64,000 nucleotides of DNA from Lumbricus terrestris. Lineage: Eukaryota > Annelida > Clitellata > Crassiclitellata > Lumbricidae. The stretch is from contig OX457037.1 in NCBI GenBank assembly GCA_949752735.1, positions 34,262,956 to 34,326,955 of the forward strand, in the 5' to 3' direction. Position numbers and translations under genes: made by a program. How positions within the stretch are numbered: position 1 is the stretch's first letter; each line of letters begins with the position of its first letter. Under the pieces are notes generated by a model, which saw nothing but the letters and a program-made list of their open reading frames with translations, was not told where the DNA came from and ran no database searches. Shown piece after piece: positions 54,001 to 61,538 of this stretch.

Positions 54001-57000
54001 ACATTTCCTCTTTAATGTTTGCTTCGCCAGGGAATTTGACAGCCAAGTATTTGAAAACTGATTCAGTCCGGTGCATGAATTTTATGACGTTCTTCATCAC
54101 ACTGAATTTGATGTGTAGCGACAGTAGCAGGATTTTCTGGGTTTCAACTTTTGCTAGGTGTTGCACATAGCCTACTTCTTACTGACGCCCAGAGATTTCT
54201 TCTCAGGCCAGTTTCTCCACACTTAGTGTGAAGTCCTTGCTGGAACAGTATTTTGTATATCCAAGCTGCAGACTCACCAAGACAGCCAGTAAACCTTCAA
54301 GTCACTACAGAGATGCCATCCATACCTGCTCTAGTGAACAGAATTCAACAGGTGTTTTAGGTTGTCGTAGTTTTCCTTCATAAGGACATCATGTCCGAAC
54401 AGAATGGATGGATGTTGGTTTTAATCAATGCAGCACCTTTTTGAGACTCAATTTCGTGGAGTCTATTAGTACTTTAAGTAGCCTTCATTCTTGAAGGTCA
54501 TGTTTGATTCTGAGGGCGTTCAACAGACAATCTACATTGGTGCAGAAGACAAGGTCATCTTCCTTGGTGAAATTATCCTCAAACTGCCCATGAAGATGTC
54601 ACTCAAGCACTTTCCTGGAGACGATTCCTTTCTTTTAAGTCTTTATCTAAGTAGCTCTGACTTGGTCTTGGATAGGTCCAGGTCACGATCAAGATTGTTC
54701 AGTTCACCTTGGGTGAGATTGTGTGGGTCGAAGGCTGCGGAGAACCTGAAGTCACTTTGCTTCTCTCCTCATCGTCTGAATCGATGAAAAATCCTTTCCG
54801 TGGATCCGGAATGGGAATTCCTTTGCCTGCGGAACGGGCCGGATTGCAGATGGGATATTTGGGTAACCTATTGGCCACTTCTCTTTCCTTGTCATGCCTG
54901 TAGAAGGAGGTGGAACCATGCAGAAGTAGCAGTCATTTCGTGTGATTGCTTGGTTCTCTCCAAGCAATTGGAATGGCAAAGGGCATTGGCCAGTTTCTCG
55001 TCTTTCAACTACATGTACTTTGGAAAATTTCTTGCACACGGGGGAGGGGGTGCATGGCAGGGGGATGCAATATGTCACATAATTGTGTGCTGCTATTATG
55101 TACATGTAGTTTGAAATACAGCGTTGAGAAATTTATGGTTACCCACATATGTAGGTCGATTCAATGTGTACTGAGACATTTGTACGTAACCATCTCTGTC
55201 TCTTCTAAACTAGAGCCAATCGACAAGTTTTACTATCATATTCATGTTCAGCACCTCAAAATTAGTAAAGATTTGCCATTTTCATTTAGAAGGCAAATTG
55301 TGTGTTGTCCAGTGTTATTTATGTGAATTCTATACTTCGATGCTTGTTCACCCGAGTGCTGTTTGGTAAGTTTTTGTAAGTTACATGTAGTTTTCTCATT
55401 TCCCCTTAACATTGCTTTTCATTTGAGAGTGATTGGTTTGGATTATTGGTGTGCTTTGAGCCAGTCGTATGATTGGTTTGATAGAATATGCAACTGCATT
55501 GATTTTAATAGGTTTATTTTATTTTCTGGTGAATCATCCGTATGACTGGATCTATGGATTATTTGATTTATGTGATCAGATTTGATTACTTCGTGTGCCC
55601 GTAATCCGCATATATGTTTTTGATAAGTGCTGTTGATGAAGTTAGAACAGAGACGTTACATTTGTAGCATTGATCATCGTTCTGTGACTTGTGTTCTAGG
55701 GATGATACTGTTCGACTGAACCAATACAAGGCGTACAGCTCACGTTCCGCTCCACTGTCAGATGCACTTCTAGTTCAGCAGATGGTAAACTTGATAATCA
55801 ATTCCAAGAATTATAATTAAATCTTGAAGTTGCTACTCAAGCTGTTATTGCGATGCAGTTAAATCAATTCAAGATGCAATTAAATCAATGCAAGATGCAA
55901 TTAAATCAATGCAAGAATGCAATTAAATCAACGCAAGATGCAATTTAATCAATGCAATTAAATCAACGCAAGATGCAATTAAATCAATGCAATTAAATCA
56001 ATGCAAGATGCAATTAAACAAATGCAAGATGTGATTAAGATTTCAATGAAGCTTTGAGGGATGAATTTTTAAAGTGTTTGAGTATGATAAATTCTTTTGC
56101 AGAAACTAGTTTGTCTGTGATGTGCTATATGTGTGTTGCTTACTGCTGGTATCATGCAAATAATGTTAAGTGATATGTGAGGGCAATGTTGATTTAGTGA
56201 ATCTAGAACATTCTGACCGACAAAATACGCAACATGCATTGCAAAGAAAGAGACTGAATCTGTCTTGATCTGAATTGGACAAACTGAATCAGAAACATAC
56301 TTAATCTATCCTGCTCTGATTGCCTCACAAGTTGACTTGCTTTTGACTCGTTTTGTTGTGATTGGCAGCCGATTCTATTCAGAATTGATATATGACTGCA
56401 TGTGAGACTCAAATCATGAGTGTGTCAGATAATACCTTTGAATTACACATCTGAATGGTGTTTGATTGGAGTTTTTTGGATAGATTACACTCTTAGAGAG
56501 CTCTGGTGATAGGCTACACCATTGAGATATCTTGTGATACTATAATGACTTCTGTCAATGGGTGCCTTTCATTTAAATAGTGTTATGACAGTTTACGATT
56601 GTCATAACACTGACGGAAGAGGAGGTTTCCTGGAAAATGTTATGACTTGTGTTTATGGTTCCAGAGTGAGGCGAAAAGCAGTGGCCGAACAGTCATGCAG
56701 TTGGACGAGGAATGTGAAGGAGCGGAAGAAGATGAGGCTGGCAAGGGTGCTGGAGCAATTCAGAAGCGGGACAGCAGAGGTCTGCTCAAAGGACAGTCCA
56801 AGGTGAGCAGTGAACATGCTCTTGTGTAGATATATGCTAATTTATGCAAATCTTGTTGTTCCTTGGCATTGAAAGGAAAGCTTAGTTTGCGGGATGGCAA
56901 ACATGGGCTTTTTCCTGTCCTACTGTCAGTCGGCATTGTAATCTAGTAAAGAAGTGAAATCAATAGGAAAGCCTGGTTTTTCTCTTTCTGTTATATCTAA

Positions 57001-57851
57001 ATTATTGCAGTTGAATTTTCAGATTTTTGCGATTTAGCTCATTTTACAGTTTGATTATATCTAGGTAATTATCATCATCACAATCATTACCTTCAGCAAC
57101 TCTGTGTCTTCTGGGATATAAAGTGAATCAACGATTTCAGTTTATGCCACTGGACAATAGCCACAATGTTGCCACATTGTCAGTGCAAGTATTATAATGT
57201 GTAATGTATTTATGTTGTTGTTTTTAGAGAATTGTGTTAAGATATTTGCAAAAGTTGTCAGATAACAAGTGATTAGTTTACCAATTCTAGTAGTGCCATT
57301 GTATTGTGACATCTATATCGCAAATGCTGTCCATTTTAACTGTATGACAAAAGTAATTTTCCCATGCATAAATTTAACTATACAGATTAGGCTCATTAGA
57401 CCATGCCGTGTGTGAATGTGATATTGCTAAGAAAAGTCAGTAGTTAGCACCATCATTTAGAAGTGCTTTGATAGATTGAGGGCCTGTCATAGACAGCTGT
57501 CCGTTTCCGAGACTCCAACGTGAGACTTGCATGCATTGTTGGTCATTTCTACCATTTGACTTTTGATGTAGGGAACATTAACCAGCACGGGGTGTTAATT
57601 GATTCGAGAGCACATCACCACTGTGTTAATCAGAATGGTGTGTAAATTGGGAGCTTGTAAATGAGTCCACACTGTATTTATACATTAGGAATATTTATGA
57701 TATCTTGGCATTTTTTTAACGTTTCATGTGACCATTGCTGCAGGTAAGAGCTCAAAGAAGGATGAACTGTCCCGATGTGGTGGCCCAGAATGCGTATATA
57801 AACCGAGCTGCGTCCTCCCGAGCCATGGAAGATGAAGCATCGCATCAGTAG
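32918..57851 (+). CDS. vWA-domain protein with Sec23/24-type zinc finger (CPRAS1-like), complete 16-exon gene
   Basis: Exons: 32918-33009, 34686-34798, 36268-36405, 42566-42798, 43360-43551, 44540-44752, 45255-45406, 45889-46098, 48057-48141, 48700-48806, 51303-51430, 51934-52173, 52607-52730, 55700-55784, 56665-56802, 57744-57851. They total 2358 nt (785 residues plus stop) with all junctions in phase. An acidic start (SDSEEEEVSEDEYEG) precedes Ser/Ala-rich linkers. The zinc finger is C172-x2-C175-x20-C196-x2-C199. The vWA domain has a MIDAS D246-x-S248-x-S250, T385 (GGQTALGP) and T410-D-G412. A Pro-rich linker (about 580-595) precedes an all-helical C-terminal part (YMNMPMLSAHALQQSSAL). The layout recalls Sec23/24 and the vWA half of circularly permuted Ras protein 1 (CPRAS1), but no GTPase motifs are visible. 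MIDAS implies metal-dependent ligand binding; the cellular role is unknown. A tandem relative starts at 63506. Confidence 0.88.
33158..33723. repeat. Inverted repeat of about 82 bp flanking a LINE fragment
   Basis: The left arm (about 33158-33240, CGGTAGCAAGTAAACAATAT, GGTCGTCACAGATAAGGGC) and right arm (about 33642-33723) are inverted copies at about 90% identity. The loop is mostly the minus-strand LINE fragment 33245-33600. It lies in intron 1 of the vWA gene. Confidence 0.85.
33245..33600 (-). mobile_element. Non-LTR retrotransposon 3' end
   Basis: The - strand reads VNSDLMVPFTRSATMQRRSF then SVVGPTTWNGLPLTM, the same sequence as 17490-17687. It runs into AGCGCCTCTGAGTAAATACC, GCGCTATATAAATTCTGATT and a (GATT)n end near 33245. 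Confidence 0.88.
34430..34535 (+). mobile_element. SINE tail with (ATT)n
   Basis: CATAACTGTAACCATTTGCG and GTCTGTCAACCGGACTG end in an ATT repeat, resembling the tail of SINE family 2. The 5' portion is not recognisable. Confidence 0.5.
34686..34798 (+). CDS. vWA gene exon 2
   Basis: Acceptor ATCAACAG after a pyrimidine-rich TCTGTCTG tract; donor TCATCTG|GTAAAG. It encodes VPEGFAARSGHSDTSDVVAA, a Ser/Ala-rich and probably disordered segment. Confidence 0.8.
35202..35223. repeat. Perfect 22-bp palindrome centred on GTTAAC
   Basis: AAGTACGAGTTAACTCGTACTT is self-complementary apart from outer sequence. It sits between GACCACCTACATG and its loose inverse GCGGTCAACG. A related GGACGAGTTAACTCGGGG occurs in the TTAA element at 47317, so it is probably part of a transposon end. 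Confidence 0.8.
35330..35716 (+). mobile_element. Diverged copy of the Harbinger-like MITE
   Basis: Collinear with 28790-29070: AAATGAAATT, TTTTCTAG, AAATAGGCA, CTTAGAACA, CAGTCACTGT and CTACCCA blocks occur in the same order. It ends at GTTGGCC. The left half and a clear target duplication are not seen. Confidence 0.65.
35992..36215 (+). mobile_element. tRNA-derived SINE, family 1
   Basis: The A-box-like GGTGGTGTAGTGG and B-box region CAGGTTTGAATCC are followed by the family body and the tail GTCGGGAGCGCCTCTGAGTAG. It lies 50 bp upstream of vWA exon 3. Confidence 0.85.
36268..36405 (+). CDS. vWA gene exon 3
   Basis: Acceptor TTTACTTTCAG, donor CTCCAG|GTATAG, phase 1-1. It encodes AISRSIGSLFKSKSSKKSAP, PSAAAPPP and HHWMRLTSAPAS, a basic low-complexity linker. 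Confidence 0.85.
36498..37152 (-). repeat. 3' LTR of the antisense element
   Basis: The - strand begins TATAATAGTGC and ends GGCTTATTATA; the ends form a short inverted repeat TATAATA/TATTATA rather than TG/CA. I found no difference from the LTR at 41657-42311 in the stretches compared. An incidental 130-codon frame is present in both LTRs. Confidence 0.9.
37153..41656 (-). other. Interior of the LTR element, no intact coding region
   Basis: Next to the 3' LTR, the - strand has GGAGAGCAGGAGG (37156-37168), a polypurine tract. Next to the 5' LTR, TGGTGGACAACCG starts at 41656 with no gap, as a tRNA primer-binding site should. I could not name the tRNA. A 37-bp direct repeat (CATGCCGACGATAAGTTAAA) lies at about 39163-39230. 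The middle (38770-40180) is less AT-rich than its surroundings and may be a dead coding remnant. Confidence 0.7.
41657..42311 (-). repeat. 5' LTR of the antisense element
   Basis: Direct copy of 36498-37152 at an offset of 5159 bp. The boundary is set where identity stops (36497/41656 and 37153/42312). Confidence 0.9.
42350..42420 (+). mobile_element. LINE/SINE 3' tail remnant
   Basis: GGAGCACCTCTGAGTAGACA then GGGACGCTATATACTAA matches the shared retroelement tail. Upstream parts are missing. Confidence 0.5.
42566..42798 (+). CDS. vWA gene exon 4 (first half of zinc finger)
   Basis: Acceptor TACTTTTCAG, phase 1; donor AATGAT|GTATGT, phase 0. It reads RPLKPRGPIAKKWRRADTN then DPVTCTGCQAMLS. 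CTGC is the first pair of zinc ligands. Confidence 0.93.
43360..43551 (+). CDS. vWA gene exon 5 (second half of zinc finger, MIDAS)
   Basis: Acceptor ATATTTCAG, donor AAGAG|GTAGGA, phase 0-0. It starts LWICEFCGVSNTVDL, the second zinc-ligand pair, and contains SLVVFCVDISGSMCVS, the vWA first strand with the D-x-S-x-S metal site. Confidence 0.96.
43675..44036. repeat. 27-28 bp minisatellite, about 13 copies
   Basis: The unit AGAACATGTTGACCTAACCT plus TTACTAT is repeated with substitutions. The last four copies are nearly identical, suggesting recent expansion at the right end. It lies in intron 5 of the vWA gene. Confidence 0.95.
44540..44752 (+). CDS. vWA gene exon 6
   Basis: Acceptor AACGTAG, donor GCGAG|GTATCG, phase 0-0, 71 codons. 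It encodes TRLQGLQAAVDNQLQELSQE then RRIALVTFNSE, the vWA helix and the strand of the ALVTFNSE type. Confidence 0.94.
44885..44955. mobile_element. Miniature TTAA hairpin element (71 bp)
   Basis: TTAACCCTTTAATAAC to GGTGAAGGGTTAA, with the centre GGTATAAGATTTCCCATACC followed by ATTTGCT. It is 130 bp downstream of vWA exon 6. Confidence 0.78.
45255..45406 (+). CDS. vWA gene exon 7
   Basis: Acceptor GTTTCTAG, donor TTTGA|GTTGGT, phase 2. It reads VTVLGDGFGLPLTIAGDKLF and KVGSDVELPSSIAASRDTL, the insert between vWA strands. Confidence 0.92.
45889..46098 (+). CDS. vWA gene exon 8 (MIDAS Thr and Asp)
   Basis: Acceptor GGAACAG, donor AAAGG|GTGAGT. It reads LEEGGQTALGPALLVSVMIA and SKVIICTDGMANVGLG. 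T385 and the TDG motif complete the metal site. Confidence 0.96.
46121..47360. mobile_element. TTAA-flanked DNA element filled with GTAC-type repeat
   Basis: The left end TTAACCCCTTTAGCGTT and right end AACGCTAAAGGGGTTAA are perfect 17-bp inverted repeats including TTAA. TTAA flanks and CCC-starting ends are typical of piggyBac. Next to the right end, GGACGAG(A/T)TAACTCGGGG is doubled. No transposase. It lies in intron 8 of the vWA gene. Confidence 0.85.
46264..47257. repeat. About 1 kb (GTAT/GTAC)n tetranucleotide array
   Basis: Nearly uninterrupted GTATGTATGTACGTAC-type repeat with occasional GTAG, GCAC and GCAT variants. GTAC and ACGT words are self-complementary, so each strand can fold on itself. 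All long Tyr/Val/Cys/Met and Tyr/Ile/His/Thr frames here come from the repeat. Confidence 0.98.
48057..48141 (+). CDS. vWA gene exon 9
   Basis: Acceptor TTCTGACAG, donor GGCCAG|GTTGGT. It reads VSVSVLTIAGTECKLVELGR then VASQTGGQ, the last vWA strand and helix. Confidence 0.93.
48700..48806 (+). CDS. vWA gene exon 10
   Basis: Acceptor AATCAAG, donor GGCCT|GTGAGT, phase 0-2. It reads VNTVDPMKLTQEFGNILADP then IIATRVVATFIVHKGL. Confidence 0.92.
49170..49603. mobile_element. Possible hAT-like element ending TAGGGCTG / CAGCCCTA
   Basis: The ends TAGGGCTGGTACTGATTAAA and GAAATCTGCAGCCCTA are inverted, and the interior has several ATTAATC / GATTAAT words. The flanks TTCAAAAT and CGTAAAAT agree at only 5 of 8 positions, so the boundaries are uncertain. 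Confidence 0.4.
49604..50786. other. Intronic sequence of the vWA gene, nothing identified
   Basis: Frames of 60-85 codons on both strands (for example 50364-50618 on +) show no motif I know. They may be remnants of an old element. Confidence 0.3.
50787..51083. mobile_element. Non-autonomous hAT element (297 bp)
   Basis: The termini CATGGGCACCCGCA and TGCGGGTGCCCATG are perfect 14-bp inverted repeats. The flanking CACATAAA (50779-50786) and CGCATAAA (51084-51091) agree at 7 of 8. Confidence 0.88.
51303..51430 (+). CDS. vWA gene exon 11
   Basis: Acceptor GCTTGTCAG, donor AAGG|GTGAGG, phase 2-1. It reads YIRHEADKSSRSVMEVGNVT then GTEITFEYGTRRMG, a beta-strand-rich segment. Confidence 0.93.
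51934..52173 (+). CDS. vWA gene exon 12 (Pro-rich linker, beta segment)
   Basis: Acceptor TTTATTTTAG, donor AAAAGT|GTGAGT, phase 1-1. It holds KPPQRPPPRAPVPSPVNN, then FQVQICYVDLEGARAVRVLT. The donor was chosen because it gives the Tyr codon and frame used in exon 13. Confidence 0.92.
52607..52730 (+). CDS. vWA gene exon 13
   Basis: Acceptor TTTCGTCAG, donor AACGT|GTAAGT. It reads MNMPMLSAHALQQSSALAIE and SSHMYQRMFYRN, the start of the helical C-terminal part. Its 124-nt length is not a multiple of three. Confidence 0.92.
52917..52986. mobile_element. Miniature TTAA hairpin element (70 bp)
   Basis: TTAACTCTTTTCCGACCGAG to CGGGTTAA, with the centre GGTATTGGATTCCGATACCA followed by TTTACTACTC. 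This is the most diverged of the four copies sharing this centre. Confidence 0.7.
53455..53635 (-). mobile_element. tRNA-derived SINE, family 1 (inverted)
   Basis: The - strand reads GGGGCGCGGTGGTGTAGGGG, then CGAAAGGTTTTGGGTGTCAA at a decayed B box, and ends ATCGGGAGCGCTTCGGACTAG. Confidence 0.8.
53640..55105 (-). pseudogene. Dead copy of a repetitive uncharacterised metazoan protein family
   Basis: On the - strand, 55105-54752 contains CYFCMVPPPSTGM and YPNIPSAIRPVP. About 54150-53820 reads KILLLSLHIKFSVMKNVIKF, KYLAVKFPGEANIKEEMFGG, stop, ISQPSRDEMFDNLLQGNEKQ, a second stop, then FHLMVTNFLWDVRTKNYKDL. 53810-53680 gives HLEFLPDNCGIDRM and DGERFQENIAAMEERY. These match, in order, blocks I recall (KxLLPPLHIKLGLMKxFVKA...ENCG...GERFHQDI...MEKRYQG) from a family present in many copies in cnidarian, arthropod and other genomes. 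At least two in-frame stops make it non-functional. Its role is unknown. Confidence 0.8.
55700..55784 (+). CDS. vWA gene exon 14
   Basis: Acceptor GTGTTCTAG, phase 2; donor CAGATG|GTAAAC, phase 0. It reads DDTVRLNQYKAYSSRSAPLS then DALLVQQM. Confidence 0.92.
55850..56035. repeat. Minisatellite of AATTAAATCAATGCAAGATG
   Basis: Units of 13-20 bp made from CAATTAAATCAATGCAAGATG and a shortened form without CAAGATG are repeated about ten times. Near the right end they read AATTAAACAAATG. Confidence 0.93.
56665..56802 (+). CDS. vWA gene exon 15
   Basis: Acceptor GGTTCCAG, donor CCAAG|GTGAGC, phase 0-0. It encodes an acidic segment (LDEECEGAEEDEAGKGAG) followed by a basic one (QKRDSRGLLKGQSK). 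Confidence 0.9.
57744..57851 (+). CDS. vWA gene exon 16 (C-terminus, stop)
   Basis: Acceptor ATTGCTGCAG; 35 codons and TAG. It reads VRAQRRMNCPDVVAQNAYIN and ends SSRAMEDEASHQ. Confidence 0.9.
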   Translation, partial: VRAQRRMNCPDVVAQNAYINRAASSRAMEDEASHQ

Positions 57852-57935
57852 AGGAGCTGGGGAAAGTGGCGACGCTTGAAAAAGTTTTGACGCTTGGAAA
57901 AGTGGTGACGCTTGGAAAAGTGGTGACGTCACTGA
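57852..57935 (+). repeat. 18-bp tandem repeats at the start of the vWA 3' UTR
   Basis: GTGGTGACGCTTGGAAAA-type units, about four copies, begin just after the stop. They end at GTGGTGACGTCACTG, which contains the palindrome TGACGTCA. Confidence 0.85.
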
Positions 57936-60500
57936 CAGAACAACGCACCTGTCATTTGGTGCTTTTTTGTTACACTTTGTTTTCTTTCGACTTTTCGATT
58001 ATACTTGACTTCTTACTTGTAAACTGCAGAACTCTTTTGATAAGATTTGTACTATTATTATTATTATTATACCCGATATTTCAGTGTTTGTTTTCATTGT
58101 AAAATATTGTTGATTTATTTCGTGCAGATCAGAGAAATTCATGTTGTTGCTTTTAGTTACACCTGTTTAAGCAGTAGATCAGAAGTTCTGAACATTGATT
58201 TTTAAAAAGAGATGGACCTCACAAATGTACATTTTGCTGGCATTGATGATATCATTAGTATTTTTTTCTGTTGGAGCCAAGCTTGTACGATATGCCTAGC
58301 AACTGCTGCTTGAGTGACATTCCTGAATTTATTTAATGTAATTTGTTAATGTGTACTGTTGTTATTTTGTTTGATTCGGATCAGTAAGGCTAAAATGTTT
58401 TGATCACTTTAAGCTGTTTACAGGGTACTTCAAAAATACCCCATTCATAACCACATTAGCCAGACATGAGGTGTATGTTGGTGACACTAGTTAACAAATT
58501 AATCGACAAGTGGGTATAAATGTGCTTATAATTATTAATTAATGTTCCTGCCTGGAATGTCTTGAGGCACAGGATAGTGGTTGGGAGGATAATGGCTTGG
58601 CTTTTCAGGGAGTTTCCAGGGTTGATTGTAAGAAAATCATCTTGAATGTGACTTCCAGTTCCATCAGATGGAGCTGGAAGTTTCTTTAGCTGAAGCCTGT
58701 GGGCATGCCAGCATGTCCATGGGCTTTAGATGTAGTTAATTACAGAGGGGCTAGCTGGGTACCTGGTGTTGATCGGGAATTTTCGTTTTTTCGCCCCCAC
58801 GGTGGCAGGGTGGTCTTGGTGGCTCTGTCTAGCTGGAAGGTTTGAAGTGAACAGGTACGAAGCTGTGGGCATAACCGGCATTGATCGGGAAATTGCGGTT
58901 TTTGTCCTCACACCCGGCCTTAAGGGTCAGGTGTTGGGGGGAGGTGTGGTCCTGGTGGCCCTCTGTCTAGGTGCAAGGTTTCAGGTGAATAGTTGCGAGA
59001 GTGTGGCAAAAGTATGGAAATGGGATGTTTTTGTTATTGAAATTTTGGTTTTTACTAGGGCTGTTGTTCGATTAAAAAGTTGATCGAAATTAATGGCATG
59101 ATTACTTTTTTTCATCACAATTAATTGCAAATTAATCGCAACACATTTCCTTCATGTAGGCTACATTAATCATAATAGTTTTCTAATTAGTATGAAGCTT
59201 AGTTAATAAAATGCATTCTTCTTTCTTTAGGTTCTCTGCCAAGTTTCAGATCCAAACGTCCAATGTCTCCATCTTTCACGCTGTTGTACCATGTCCTTAA
59301 GTTCTTTGTAACCCTTCTCCATCATCCCATCCAGCAGTTTTTGTCTAGGTCTTCCTCTGCACCTTTCCCCTCCAATCTTCCTTTAAGCATACTTCCTATT
59401 ATACTCAATTTCAATAACCTTTGGCCTATTGAATTTCTGCATTTAGTTTATTGAGCAGTTTTGTATAACACTCAGAAATGAAACACTTTCAAATCAGACA
59501 ACGGCTCAACATCAGTTATATTTTTTAGTTTGAGCAACCTTTAAAATGCTATAGGCCTAGATGTGGAAATTAAACGATCGTTTTTAAAATCACTTGCTGG
59601 ACGCTGCCTCCTAAGCTGCTGAACATCCTTTTTATGAATAAGCCTACACTCTTTTATTTTAACTGTTTTGGTGAATGGATGGTGTGGGAACACAACCTCA
59701 CATTACGACATTGCTTATTAGTTATGTATGTTCATTTATTTTCAATAAACAAGAGTTCCAACAAACTAGTGTTCTACTGGGTGTACATTAACCAAGTTGA
59801 CAGTAGCCTGTAGCTATAGGCCTATTTAGTACTTATGCTTGAGCTTGTTAGTACATATTTTTAAATAGCGTTCTTGGGATAAAGTTCATCGAGTCTTAAA
59901 GTTTTAAAGAGTCTTTAAGTTCATCAAGTTAAGACATATTTTATCTTATTTACATATACTATTATGCATAGCCTGTTTCTGTTTCTTTTCACTTGTACTT
60001 GGGCAACCCTGATAGCAGGACAAAAGTCTCTTAAGGGTTTTCCCTTTGCTTTTATTAGCTCCTGTATCGACTGAGTGTAAAAAAATGTTTTCATTGCTGT
60101 TACTGGAAGCATTTAAAAATGTGGTTATGGTTATAGGCTATGCGTATATACATAATACATATATAATTAGAGGCTATATGCAGTGTAGACTGTATCCAAG
60201 AATGCATGCGTATATGTACACACATACACATACCTGCATATATATCAATCTTTTATTCGCCAAATAATGGTAGCACAGTAGCAATACAAAGGAGGATAAA
60301 AGAAATATGGAAAATAATAATAAGCTCAAACACTTCTTTTGGTGTCTGAGAAAAACAATACAAATCATTGTTGTGTGAAAGGCATTTCTGGATAAATCAC
60401 ACTATTATGATCTTGAGGTTAACCAAGGTTAACCAACACTCAATATCATTATTGTCAACAATATTATTGTCATACAAGAAGTGCAGTAGCTACATATACA
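57936..60500. other. Intergenic and 3' UTR region after the vWA gene
   Basis: AATAAA near 59205 and 59743 are possible but unproven poly(A) signals. 58750-59000 holds two diverged copies of about 120 bp (GAAGCTGTGGGCATAACCGG, GATCGGGAAATTGCGG, GTGGTCTTGGTGGC). 59055-59140 is an AATTAAT-rich stretch starting CTAGGGCTGTTG, perhaps a hAT end. No gene seen. Confidence 0.45.
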
Positions 60501-60509
60501 ATATTATAT

Positions 60510-60835
60510 ACATACCTACATACATACATACATTCATACATACATACATACATACATACATACATACATACATACATACATACATACATACATACATACA
60601 TACATACAGTGCTTAAAGTGGGGGAAATAAGTGCCTGGACGCCCCTTACCTAAGTTACCTTTCCAGTCACTGCTGGCCAATAAGTGGCTGGACGGTGTTC
60701 AGATTTCAAAATAAGTGCATGGACGCCGTCCATGACCGTCCAGCCACACTTTAAGCCCTGCATACATACATACATACATATATACATACATACATACATA
60801 CATACATACATACATACATACATAGGCCTACATGC
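60510..60835. repeat. (CATA)n microsatellite, interrupted by an insertion
   Basis: CATA repeats at 60510-60606 and 60757-60835 flank the element at 60607-60760. Open frames of Tyr/Ile/His/Thr or Met/Tyr/Val/Cys here are repeat artefacts. Confidence 0.95.
60607..60760. mobile_element. Small hAT-like MITE (154 bp) inserted in a microsatellite
   Basis: The ends CAGTGCTTAAAGTGGG and CACACTTTAAGCCCTG are inverted, with inner GTGCCTGGACG / CGTCCAGCCAC pairing. CATACATA lies on both sides, but this is uninformative because the target is itself (CATA)n. Confidence 0.75.
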
Positions 60836-61538
60836 ATACATACTTTTACATGTCACATGGCAAGTGACCTGCTCAAATTACGTAGGCTTAAATACGGCGA
60901 AAAACCTATTCCAAAACCAGTGAAGGAAGTTTTATGCAAATGGAGCTTACGCAGGAAGTAGCCGTCGTGTGCATAATACACACGACGAAGTGGCCTACAT
61001 GCGAGACAAATGACTGTACTGTTGTTTTTTTGGAAGACAAATAGGAAGAATTTTTTCCCCCAATTGCTAAAAATATCACTGGCGTAATAAAACCTCTGCC
61101 GATGCATAGTCTATGACTATGACGCTCGCCCAGAAATAGCCCAGAACCCATCCTGGGCTAATCCTGGCAACTGCGCATGATAAAACTTTCCAGACCAGAT
61201 CGTTGTAACCAGTTTCGCATTTGCTGGCAAGTTGATGTGTTGTGGTATATGTATTTTGTCTTAATGGTTGTAAATAACTTTTGAAGTAAGTTCATGTTAA
61301 ACTGGGACTGTTAAAATAACCTACGACACAAGCACGTATATAGTGGCTATAGCCTCGCTGTTATCAGATAAGCCTGATTGGGACAGGCTTTCGTGCGCGT
61401 CGCTTATCAGATTCCTTCGTGCCGTCAGGTAAGCATTAGCCTAGAAGTTAATTTTACAGTCTCAGTGATATAACGTATTATATGTTTTGAATGGCTTAGA
61501 AGTAGATACAGGTCCTACACGTCCTGAGTGACTAGCTC

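Noticed and set aside
58766..59083. 105-codon plus-strand frame rich in Gly/Val/Leu
   Set aside because: It spans two diverged copies of a non-coding repeat and has no start context or homology I recognise.
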